Origin: JBBRXZ01 sp038232415
GTDB lineage: Bacteria; Patescibacteriota; Saccharimonadia; Saccharimonadales; UBA4665
DNA length: 20,928 nucleotides
NCBI GenBank assembly: GCA_038232415.1
Contig: JBBSHY010000017.1
Location: forward strand, 1 to 20,928
Reading direction: 5' to 3'
Shown here: positions 14,664-20,928 of the stretch, one piece after another
Layout: every line of letters starts with the position of its first letter
How positions within the stretch are numbered: position 1 is the stretch's first letter
Notes under the pieces: generated by a model
Databases searched by the model: none
What the model was told of the DNA's origin: nothing
The model's input: only the letters and a program-made list of their open reading frames with translations
Made by a program: the position numbers and the translations under genes

Positions 14664-14762
14664 TTGACAAAGCATTTTAGAACACATAGACTCTTGATCT
14701 ATGCACTACGCAATAGGTTCAATAGTATTCAAGACAAAGAAGACCGTGTCACGGGGTCTTTT
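14664..14762 (+). ncRNA. candidate small RNA with own promoter and terminator
   Basis: TTGACA (14664-14669), a 17-bp spacer and TAGACT (14687-14692) give a good sigma70 promoter with a start near 14699. About 40 bp later a hairpin forms (CCGTG-T-CACGG, 14744-14754, flanked by AAGA and TCTT) and ends in TTTT (14759-14762). This would make an RNA of about 65 nt. A 25-codon ATG frame (14701-14778) crosses the terminator and has no SD, so I favour non-coding. No known RNA family is recognised. Confidence 0.35.
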
Positions 14763-14805
14763 ACTGTTAGTTTCATAGTGCGTAAAGGGTGATCTTATGG
14801 CAGCG

Positions 14806-14829
14806 GCCTCTCAATTGAGAGGCTTTTTT
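14806..14829 (+). terminator. strong intrinsic terminator
   Basis: GCCTCTC (14806-14812), loop AATT and GAGAGGC (14817-14823) are followed directly by six T (14824-14829). The T run is on the plus strand, so it ends rightward transcription from the tRNA-His/small RNA region and shields the convergent oxidoreductase gene. Confidence 0.85.
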
Positions 14830-14845
14830 AGTGGTAAATAGTTAA

Positions 14846-15784
14846 TCACTCTTTGATTTGGATGACTACTTTCCCGCGAGGATGACCGGTTGCGAGATAA
14901 TCTAAGGCCTCAGCTGCTTCATCTAGGGGAAAGATTTTATCGATGTTGATTTTGATTATGTGTTTGTCGACAAGTTCAGTGATGTGTGTCAGGCGTGCGG
15001 TAGTTACCTGCGTAAACTGATAGGTATATTCAGTATTGTATTGTTTTACGAGCTCGTCGTTAGGCTGTTCTACCATTGATACCAAGGCGCCGCCTGACTT
15101 TAGAATAGTATATGATTTAGTGTTGGTTTCACCGCCCACCGTATCGAAAACAGCGTCATAATCTTTAAGTATGCTTCTGAAGTCCTGTGTTGTGTAATCA
15201 AGCACTTCGTCTGCGCCAAGATCTTTTGCAAAATCTGTGTCGGCGGTCCTGGCAGTAGTAGCGACATAAGCACCTAGGTGCTTAGCCAGTTGGATAGCCA
15301 GTGAGCCAATACCACCTGCACCGCCATGAATTAAGATCTTTTGTCCGGATTTAAGGTCTAGGTGATCTATCAAAGCTTGGTAGGCACTAACACCCACCAG
15401 CGGCAACGCGGCAGCGGTTACAAAATCTACAGTTTTTGGTTTGGCGGCCAGTTGCCGGGCTTTAACCAAGGTGAATTCCGCAAAGGAGCCTTGGCCGCTT
15501 AGTGCACCGGCCTGGCCATAAACGGCTTGGCCGACTTCCAAGTCAATTACTCCTTCGCCAACTTCAGCCACAATACCGGACACGTCACCACCAAGTATTG
15601 CCGGAAAATTAAGCTCGGCCATTTGCCGTACAAGGCCTTCGCGAATCTTTACATCAAAGGGGTTTACGGATGCTGTGTAAGACTCTACCAGTACTTGTCC
15701 AGCGCTTACATTCGGCGTGGGCGCAGTATCGGTTACTTCCATGACATCTTTGGCGCCATAACCGTCAATTTGTGCTGCTTTCAT
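14846..15784 (-). CDS. NADPH:quinone oxidoreductase-type zinc-free MDR dehydrogenase
   Basis: The 312-residue protein is a medium-chain dehydrogenase/reductase. The N-terminal GroES-like domain has ASVNPFDVKIREG and FPAILGGDVSGIVAEVG. The Rossmann domain has HGGAGGIGSLAIQLAKHLGA (GGxGGIG at about 154-160) and DAVFDTVGG. The structural and catalytic zinc cysteines of alcohol dehydrogenases are absent, as in quinone oxidoreductases and ene/quinone-reducing relatives. It probably reduces quinones or reactive carbonyls with NADPH in the cytosol. The start is ATG 15784 with an AGGAG SD 7 nt upstream. A near-consensus promoter overlapped by a 12-bp inverted repeat suggests strict repression and induction by a toxic substrate. 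The convergent terminator lies 17 bp beyond its stop. Confidence 0.92.
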   Translation of the reverse strand: MKAAQIDGYGAKDVMEVTDTAPTPNVSAGQVLVESYTASVNPFDVKIREGLVRQMAELNFPAILGGDVSGIVAEVGEGVIDLEVGQAVYGQAGALSGQGSFAEFTLVKARQLAAKPKTVDFVTAAALPLVGVSAYQALIDHLDLKSGQKILIHGGAGGIGSLAIQLAKHLGAYVATTARTADTDFAKDLGADEVLDYTTQDFRSILKDYDAVFDTVGGETNTKSYTILKSGGALVSMVEQPNDELVKQYNTEYTYQFTQVTTARLTHITELVDKHIIKINIDKIFPLDEAAEALDYLATGHPRGKVVIQIKE

Positions 15785-15803
15785 AAAAAAACTCCTGTTT
15801 TAA

Positions 15804-15832
15804 TTCAATACTATACATAATATAGTATTGAA
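15804..15832 (-). promoter_or_regulatory. palindromic operator over the oxidoreductase -10
   Basis: TTCAATACTATA (15804-15815) and TATAGTATTGAA (15821-15832) are perfect 12-bp arms around 5 nt. The site covers the -10 and the likely start point. The TACTAT/ATAGTA core recalls sites of HxlR/MarR-type redox repressors such as YodB, from memory. No such regulator is encoded in the window. Confidence 0.75.
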
Positions 15833-15845
15833 CCATTGCTGTCAA
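15817..15845 (-). promoter_or_regulatory. near-consensus promoter of the oxidoreductase gene
   Basis: On the minus strand, TTGACA (15845-15840), exactly 17 bp, then TATTAT (15822-15817). The -35 is perfect. This is the best promoter in the window. Confidence 0.85.
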
Positions 15846-15885
15846 AGTTAGTTCCGGTAATGCATTCTGCCACTTTCATATTTAA

Positions 15886-15926
15886 AATTATTAGTTGGTA
15901 TACTATTAATAACCTTGGTAATAATT
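15886..15926 (+). promoter_or_regulatory. possible promoter/operator of the metal ATPase
   Basis: AATTATTA (15886-15893) and TAATAATT (15919-15926) are perfect 8-bp inverted arms that bracket a -10-like TATACT (15899-15904). TTGGTA occurs twice between or near them. The arms are AT-only, so chance is a real possibility. Confidence 0.3.
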
Positions 15927-15944
15927 AAGAGCGATCGGACTTAA

Positions 15945-17783
15945 ATGAAGCGGCTGATTCGATTTTTTCGGCAATATAAACTGTTTAGTGTGGCACTGCT
16001 GGCGATTATTGCCGGATTAACTTTAGAATTAACAAAGTATCGTACTGCAGCCCATTGGCTGCTTGGCAGCGTAGCTATAGCTGAAGTTTTGCCGTTGTTA
16101 TGGGCAATGTGGCAAGATATACGCCACGGTAAATATGGTATCGATATTTTGGCTGCTACAGCCATAATAAGCTCGGTTATTTTAGGTGAGTACTGGGCCG
16201 GAATAGTAGTGGTGGTGATGCTTACCGGGGGTAAAGCCCTGGAGAATTTTGCAGAGCACAGAGCCAGGAGAGAACTCCGCGAGCTGCTGGAGCACGCTCC
16301 GCAAAAGGCTCGCCTGCTGCGCAAAGGCAAAACGTTAGATATCCCTGTAAGTGAGCTAAAAATTGGCGACAAGATACTCATTAAAGCCGGTGAGCTAGTG
16401 CCAGTTGATGCCCTGATTATAGAGGGCGCTGCCAGCTTCGATGAGTCTTCACTGACAGGCGAAAGCCTGCCTAGTACTAAACAAGTGGGGGATCAATTAA
16501 TTAGCGGTTCAGTTAACCTCGACGGCGCTGTCACTGCCAAAGCCACTGCTTCGGCCGAAGACAGCCAATACCAGCAAATTATAAAACTAGTACGCGGTGC
16601 CTCGAGCAGACAGGCACCATTTGTGCGTTTGGCTGATCGTTATAGCTTGCCCTTTACCTTTGCAGCCTACGCCCTTGCCGTCACTGTATGGATATTAAGC
16701 GGCCAGGCTATTCGCTTTCTGGAAGTCATCGTAGTGGCTACTCCCTGTCCTTTACTGCTTGCGGCACCTATTGCCCTAATCAGTGGTATGTCGCGCGCGA
16801 GCAAGTACGGCATTATCATTAAAACCGGTTCGGCCCTCGAAAAATTGGCCGAAGCTAAAGTAATCGCTTTTGATAAAACCGGTACACTTACTCGCGGTGA
16901 ACCCACTATTGACACCGTATCGTCATTTGGGTCGTTTAATGAAGAAGAGGTGCTAAGGCTAGCGGCCAGTTTGGAGCAGAACTCTGATCATGTGCTGGCC
17001 CGCGCCATTGTAACAGGTGCCAGAGACAAACAAATCAAACTTAGCAAAACCAAACACACCCAAGAAACTCCGGGCCGCGGGTTAAAGGCTATGTTGCAAG
17101 GCAAAGAAATCTTAGTCGGCCGTTTAAGTTTCATTGAGGCGCACGGTGTTAAATTACCTGCCAAATTCAAGCCCGACAGCATCAAGCAGACTCCGGTTTA
17201 TGTAGCCGTTAATCAAGAACTGGCTGGTGTTATAACGCTCCAAGACGAACTTCGGCCTGAAGCCCAAGCTACTTTGGAAAGTTTGCGGGCAATGGGCTTA
17301 CGTGAAACCCTGCTAATAACAGGCGATAACCAGGCAACAGCCAACACAATTGCCGAGCGCCTTGGCATTAACCGTGTCTATGCCGACATGTTGCCGGCGG
17401 ATAAAATACATGTCCTGGAACAATCTAAAAGGCGCCCATTAGTTTTTGTGGGGGACGGCGTAAATGATGCTCCCGCGCTGACAGCTGCTGACGCTGGTAT
17501 TGCCTTAGGGGCCCGCGGTTCTACTGCTGCCAGTGAATCAGCTGATATGGTAATCATGCTCGATGATGTCAGCCGGGTCGCTGTAGCCTTTAAGATCGCT
17601 AAGCGCACTTTCCAAATCGCCCGGGGTAGCATTCTAATAGGCATCACTTTGAGTCTTTTATTAATGCTGGTTTTTGCCACCGGCAAATTTTCCCCGCTTG
17701 CCGGTGCTATTGTTCAGGAAGTAGTTGATGTAGTAGTAATTTTCTATGCCTTACGAGCACATTTTATAAGCGTGGAAGTCTAG
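15945..17783 (+). CDS. P1B-type heavy-metal-transporting ATPase with TPCP motif
   Basis: The 612-residue membrane pump has all P-type motifs: TGES (171-174, actuator), DKTGTLT with the phosphorylated Asp310, the TGDN loop and GDGVNDAPAL. The metal-site helix reads VATPCPLLLAAP (TPCP at 266-269) instead of CPC, CPH or SPC, and the usual HP locus in the nucleotide-binding domain reads SDHVLARAI (about 347-355) with Val for Pro. This places it in a less-studied P1B branch, so metal specificity is open (Zn, Mn, Co or Cu). There is no N-terminal metal-binding domain; the protein opens with a short basic stretch and a membrane helix. The start is ATG 15945 with weak SD. It is a single gene facing the convergent kinase-like gene 23 bp away. 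Confidence 0.92.
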   Translation: MKRLIRFFRQYKLFSVALLAIIAGLTLELTKYRTAAHWLLGSVAIAEVLPLLWAMWQDIRHGKYGIDILAATAIISSVILGEYWAGIVVVVMLTGGKALENFAEHRARRELRELLEHAPQKARLLRKGKTLDIPVSELKIGDKILIKAGELVPVDALIIEGAASFDESSLTGESLPSTKQVGDQLISGSVNLDGAVTAKATASAEDSQYQQIIKLVRGASSRQAPFVRLADRYSLPFTFAAYALAVTVWILSGQAIRFLEVIVVATPCPLLLAAPIALISGMSRASKYGIIIKTGSALEKLAEAKVIAFDKTGTLTRGEPTIDTVSSFGSFNEEEVLRLAASLEQNSDHVLARAIVTGARDKQIKLSKTKHTQETPGRGLKAMLQGKEILVGRLSFIEAHGVKLPAKFKPDSIKQTPVYVAVNQELAGVITLQDELRPEAQATLESLRAMGLRETLLITGDNQATANTIAERLGINRVYADMLPADKIHVLEQSKRRPLVFVGDGVNDAPALTAADAGIALGARGSTAASESADMVIMLDDVSRVAVAFKIAKRTFQIARGSILIGITLSLLLMLVFATGKFSPLAGAIVQEVVDVVVIFYALRAHFISVEV

Positions 17784-17806
17784 GTTTTATCTAAAATAAT
17801 TTGCCA

Positions 17807-18436
17807 TTAAGTAATGAGAGTCAGGGCCCCTGCCACAAATAATGGTACTACCAAATTATCTAAGCCGCGAATGGCAATATTTTCCAGAAACGTCGCAGTT
17901 AAGGTTATCAGCAATATTAAGGGTGAAAAAGTCAAATTGAACGTGATTGTACTGTAAACTGCTAATATCACGTAAGAAGTAACAAAAAATGTCAGTGTCC
18001 CAGCCAAAGTCTTGTAGGAACCAAAAATCGTGTAGTGATAACGTTTGCCGTAACGCAATCCTATTACAGCCGCCAAGCCATCGGCTAAGCTCATTACTAA
18101 AAGAGCTGCGGTATAGACATGCGGATGTCCGCTATCAAACGCCAGCAAACCCACTACCAGGGCAAACCAGAATTCTCCCAAGGTCGGACGCTGGATGCTA
18201 TGGACAGCTTGAAAAAAATCTAAGCGCTTAGATACACCAACCACTATCAAAAAAGCCAGGCTTAATAGTTTAATTTGGTTTGCGTCTAGAAAATAGGGCC
18301 AGAAAGCTACAAAGCTGCCAACCGTGATATGGACAAATTTCCGGCTAAACTCGCCGTGCGACTGATGTTTGCGCCACCAGAGTTCGCTGACCATGAGTAA
18401 AACAAATACTACTACTATAGTGCCGATAAATACCAT
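17807..18436 (-). CDS. dolichol/phytol kinase-like membrane protein (SEC59/VTE5 type)
   Basis: The 209-residue protein has about six membrane helices and the pattern of CTP-dependent polyprenol kinases and related cytidylyltransferase-fold proteins: RKFVHITVG (about 32-40), RPTLGEFWFALVVG, MSLADGLAAVIGLRYGKR (the Asp-containing nucleotide-binding helix), SYKTLAGTLTFF and ATFLENIAIRGLDNLVVPL. Family members phosphorylate dolichol, phytol or undecaprenol at the membrane, supplying or recycling lipid carriers. A role in recycling the sugar carrier for the glycosyltransferases at 3135-8777 is an inference. The start at ATG 18436 is not preceded by a clear SD. An orphan membrane gene is encoded 37 bp upstream on the same strand, so the two may form an operon. 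Confidence 0.8.
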   Translation of the reverse strand: MVFIGTIVVVFVLLMVSELWWRKHQSHGEFSRKFVHITVGSFVAFWPYFLDANQIKLLSLAFLIVVGVSKRLDFFQAVHSIQRPTLGEFWFALVVGLLAFDSGHPHVYTAALLVMSLADGLAAVIGLRYGKRYHYTIFGSYKTLAGTLTFFVTSYVILAVYSTITFNLTFSPLILLITLTATFLENIAIRGLDNLVVPLFVAGALTLIT

Positions 18437-18473
18437 GCACCGTATTGTACGCTAAAACATTGCAGTAGGTGGG

Positions 18474-19370
18474 TTATAATTCTTCAATCAATTTGAGTTT
18501 CTTGGAGCCTTTGGCTATCAAAATATAACCTGTGCTTATTAATATCAGCAGCATGTATACCACCAACAGTAATACGTTCAAGCTTAGCTTGTTCAGACTG
18601 GCTGATAACGATTGGAAGTAGCGGAGAGCAATAGAACTGATTACCACAAAGGCCAGGCCGCTTGCTAAGCTACTGAGAGCCGATCTATAGATTGAGCCTT
18701 TAACTTTTCTGCTATAGTCCAGTAGGGCCTGCACTGCCTGGATACCCAAAAACCACATAATTAACCTGGGAATAACAAGTGTAGATATTATTAACCAATC
18801 GGGTAAATAATAAGTCGCTAGGTGAACGTCCACATTTGGTAACTGGCGAGCCGGGTCGTTAAGCACTAAGTATATATATAAAACTAAACTAATAATAAAT
18901 ATGGAGTTTGCTGCTATTTGCCTATAGGAATAGTTTCTGGCTTTAATTACTTTGAGTAATTTTTGAGCACCGTTGTTAATCATCAAAAAACCTGTAAATA
19001 ATAAGACGAGATTGATGTAATTAGTAGTTTGGACTGTAATTGCTGTGGCCGAAGGATGCGTGTTATTAACATATCTGGCAATTCCAGTAAGGATTGTATT
19101 AATTGGTAACCATAACGTCAACGCCAAAATCCCATTTGAGATAGCTACGAAAGCTTTGCCATCTTTACTATCTCGTATAAGCGCGGTATAGCCTGCTAGC
19201 CGCAGATAGCCAAACAGGGCAATAGCGAGAGTCAGGAATATAGCTTTACCTTGAGTAATATGATACTTATGTAAAACCGCAACGTCAGGACGTATAAATA
19301 TAGACTGCGCCGGGTAAACAAGCGTCAGTGCTATGAATACTAGCGGGATGAATTTTGTTACATTTTTCAT
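18474..19370 (-). CDS. multi-span membrane protein of unknown function
   Basis: The 298-residue protein has about eight hydrophobic helices spread over its full length, with short loops and a basic C-terminal end (KGSKKLKLIEEL). I recognise no catalytic motif or family. The one longer hydrophilic loop (about 175-192) contains NDPARQLPNVDVHLATYYLPDW. The start is ATG 19370; a good SD is not seen. It lies just upstream of the dolichol-kinase-like gene in the same direction and 30 bp downstream of tRNA-Pro, also in the same direction. Confidence 0.65.
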   Translation of the reverse strand: MKNVTKFIPLVFIALTLVYPAQSIFIRPDVAVLHKYHITQGKAIFLTLAIALFGYLRLAGYTALIRDSKDGKAFVAISNGILALTLWLPINTILTGIARYVNNTHPSATAITVQTTNYINLVLLFTGFLMINNGAQKLLKVIKARNYSYRQIAANSIFIISLVLYIYLVLNDPARQLPNVDVHLATYYLPDWLIISTLVIPRLIMWFLGIQAVQALLDYSRKVKGSIYRSALSSLASGLAFVVISSIALRYFQSLSASLNKLSLNVLLLVVYMLLILISTGYILIAKGSKKLKLIEEL

Positions 19371-19400
19371 ATTAATATCAGTAGTTAGTTATAGATACCA

Positions 19401-19477
19401 TGGTCGGGGAGACAGGATTTGAACCTGCGACCTCGCGGTCCCAAACCGCGCGCGCTACCAAACTGCGCCACTCCCCG
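19401..19477 (-). tRNA. tRNA-Pro(UGG)
   Basis: On the minus strand the acceptor CGGGGAG (19477-19471) pairs with CTCCCCG (19411-19405); discriminator A at 19404 and encoded CCA at 19403-19401. The anticodon stem CGCGG/CCGCG encloses TTTGGGA, anticodon UGG (proline). A TTC-type T loop is present. Confidence 0.96.
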
Positions 19478-19503
19478 ATACTAGACCGTTACTACAAATG
19501 TTG

Positions 19504-19509
19504 ATTATA
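19504..19509 (-). promoter_or_regulatory. -10 element of tRNA-Pro
   Basis: A perfect TATAAT on the minus strand, 26 bp before the tRNA, followed by CA as at the other tRNA promoters here. It lies in the gap after ymdB. No -35 at normal spacing is convincing (TAGTAA at 17 bp). Confidence 0.45.
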
Positions 19510-19534
19510 TCGAAATATACTGCCGTTTACTATG

Positions 19535-20326
19535 TCAAAGTACTTCTTGGATTTGTTCAATAGATTCAGCCAGGCCGTGATTAGCTTTGACCAATACACC
19601 ATTGAACTGCTTAGGGCCTTTGGTTTCAAGTACATTACGGGTTTGCTTACCATCACGCCAGCGCGGTATAACACTTTGGAAGCTTACTCCAAGCGAGGCA
19701 TCAAGTGCGCCGCACATACCGACGTCAGTAATGTGAGCTGTACCGCCAGGTAAGATTCGCGCGTCAGCTGTTGGAACATGCCAGTGGTCTCCAATAACTG
19801 CTGTCACGCGACCATCCAGATAATGCCCAATCACAATTTTCTCACTCGAATAATCACCATGAAAATTAACGACTGTAGCCGCTTTTTCAATGCTTTTTTG
19901 ACTCTCTAAAATTTGATCGATAATGCGCAACGGGTTATCTACGGGCTTATCGGAATCCTTGCCTACAATCTGTCCGAGCAAACTTATCACTAGGACTTTG
20001 CCCTTTAGTGTGTTGGTGTATTTCCAGCCTAAGCCGGGTGTGCCGCTAGGGTAATTTGCCGGGCGTATGATGGGTTGCGCCGGGTCGCTCATAGCCGAAA
20101 TTATTTCATGATGATACAAGCTCCAGTTACCACCGGTACAAAAATCCACCCCCGCCTTACGCAACCTTTGAAAATCACTGAACGTAATACCCCGTCCGTC
20201 CGTAACATTCTCTGCCTGGGCGACCACCAGGTCAATACTTTTTTCCTGCCGTAATTCAGGCACAACCCGCTCCACGAGCTGAAGCCCTATCTCACCCATG
20301 ACATCACCCACATAGAGAATATTCAT
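19535..20326 (-). CDS. ymdB: YmdB-family metallophosphoesterase (2',3'-cyclic nucleotide phosphodiesterase-like)
   Basis: The 263-residue protein matches the TIGR00282/YmdB family over its whole length: YVGDVMGE (Asp8), QAENVTDGRGIT (Glu39, Asn40), GGNW (Asn67), RPANYPSG, NFHGDYSSEK (His156), GDHWHVPTAD (His181, His183) and ARILPGGTAHITDVGMCGA. These are the two-metal ligands. In characterised members Asn67 is followed by a catalytic His; here it is Trp68, which may weaken or alter catalysis. YmdB hydrolyses cyclic nucleotides in vitro and affects RNase Y-dependent RNA levels in Bacillus. The gene sits directly downstream of rny, as in many bacteria, with 83 bp between. The start is ATG 20326. 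Confidence 0.93.
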   Translation of the reverse strand: MNILYVGDVMGEIGLQLVERVVPELRQEKSIDLVVAQAENVTDGRGITFSDFQRLRKAGVDFCTGGNWSLYHHEIISAMSDPAQPIIRPANYPSGTPGLGWKYTNTLKGKVLVISLLGQIVGKDSDKPVDNPLRIIDQILESQKSIEKAATVVNFHGDYSSEKIVIGHYLDGRVTAVIGDHWHVPTADARILPGGTAHITDVGMCGALDASLGVSFQSVIPRWRDGKQTRNVLETKGPKQFNGVLVKANHGLAESIEQIQEVL

Positions 20327-20409
20327 AGATCTACTTTAACTCATATTTTTGTTGCATTACTTGCTGAAAGTTTTTATAGGTCAAATAGAATCGCCTTAAT
20401 CACAGAGTG

Positions 20410-20928
20410 CTACTTGGCGAATTCGATGGCGCGAGTTTCGCGGATGACATTGACTTTGATAGTGCCGGGGTATTGCATGGTCGATTCAATTTTGGTGGCA
20501 ATGTCACGAGCCAATTTGATGGCACTTAGGTCATCGATTGCCTGCGGTTTTACAAAGACACGGACTTCGCGGCCGGCGCTAATGGCATAAGACTTCTCTA
20601 TGCCAGGAAAGCCATTGGCAACGTTTTCCAGGTCGCGCATACGCTCACCGAAGTTCTCGGCACTGATATTACGCGCGCCGGGCCTGGCAGCACTAACGGC
20701 GTCAACTGTGCGAACAATCAAGGCTTCAACGGTTGTGGCTTCCACGTCGTCATGGTGTTGTTCGGCAGCCAGAGCGACTTCTTCCGGTGCACCGTATTTA
20801 CGCAGCATTTCCCCCGATATATGATGGTGCTTACCTTCCATCTTGTGAGTTAGGGCCTTGCCCAGGTCATGGACTAAGGCTGCATACTTCGCAGTTTTAA
20901 CATCGGCTCCCACTTCCTCAGCGATTAC
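20410..20928 (-). CDS. rny: ribonuclease Y, C-terminal part
   Basis: About 172 residues are visible; the frame runs off the right edge, so the N-terminal membrane anchor, coiled coil and KH domain are missing. RNase Y is a membrane-bound endoribonuclease that starts mRNA decay. The visible part carries the HD-domain VHDLGKA site, the HHHISG and QHHDD histidines, and the very conserved family tail: GIEKSYAISAGREVRVFVKP, then ARDIATKIE and YPGTIKVNVIRETRAIEFAK. The C-terminus is intact and ends at TAG/TTA-side position 20410. It is followed by ymdB in the same direction, a common pairing. Confidence 0.96.
   Translation of the reverse strand, partial: VIAEEVGADVKTAKYAALVHDLGKALTHKMEGKHHHISGEMLRKYGAPEEVALAAEQHHDDVEATTVEALIVRTVDAVSAARPGARNISAENFGERMRDLENVANGFPGIEKSYAISAGREVRVFVKPQAIDDLSAIKLARDIATKIESTMQYPGTIKVNVIRETRAIEFAK

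Noticed and set aside
14469..14687. A 72-residue reverse frame reading GRVKGLEPSAFWTTTRRS
   Set aside because: It is the antisense of tRNA-His; this peptide is a well-known false protein produced by translating tRNA genes backwards.
14463..14792. A 109-residue forward frame
   Set aside because: It runs through tRNA-His and two hairpins and has no SD; it is a by-product of the structured RNA region.
1..20928. CRISPR array, insertion sequence or rRNA
   Set aside because: No regularly spaced repeats, cas genes, transposase motifs or rRNA-like sequence were found on reading both strands.

Overview
The window looks like a chromosomal segment of a Candidate Phyla Radiation / Patescibacteria-type bacterium, most plausibly Saccharibacteria-like. 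This is inferred from gene style and content (many short membrane proteins, CCA-encoding tRNAs, rny next to ymdB, weak or absent Shine-Dalgarno sites) and not from a marker gene. UGA is read as stop (the GH8 gene ends in TGA inside an ATGA overlap) and the glycine tRNA has the ordinary UCC anticodon, so there is no sign of the UGA=Gly code of Gracilibacteria/Absconditabacteria.

Layout. 1-1183: the 3' end of a MurA-like gene, tRNA-Gly(UCC) and a peroxiredoxin-like protein. 1226-8777: a carbohydrate locus. A membrane-anchored GH6 cellulase is transcribed leftwards. After an AT-rich 454-bp divergent spacer come four tightly packed rightward genes: a DPM1-like GT2 that appears to start at an AUC codon, a GH8 glucanase, a BcsA-like cellulose synthase family GT2, and a GT-C (PMT/ArnT-like) transferase. 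8811-10805: a leftward cluster with a PrsW-like protease carrying a zinc ribbon, a second zinc-ribbon membrane protein and a small anchored protein. 10856-13859: tRNA-Arg followed by AT-rich orphan membrane proteins, a pilin-like protein without a prepilin signal, a YggT-like protein and a YjdF/VanZ-like protein. 13931-14830: a one-domain asparaginase homologue, tRNA-His(GUG) and a possible small RNA with promoter and terminator. 14846-17783: a zinc-free quinone-oxidoreductase-type dehydrogenase with a very clear promoter/operator, and a TPCP-motif P1B ATPase. 17807-20928: a dolichol/phytol-kinase-like protein, an orphan multi-span protein, tRNA-Pro(UGG), ymdB and the 3' part of rny.

How genes may work together. 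The 1.2-8.8 kb locus has the parts of a beta-glucan synthase with trimming hydrolases (synthase plus GH8, as in bcs operons, plus GH6), but no BcsB, BcsC or PilZ domain is visible. The DPM1-like GT2, the GT-C transferase and the dolichol-kinase-like protein could also form a polyprenyl-phosphate-sugar route for glycosylating exported Ser/Thr-rich proteins. Two proteins encoded at the locus carry such stretches. This is the part of the window most likely to hold an undescribed system.
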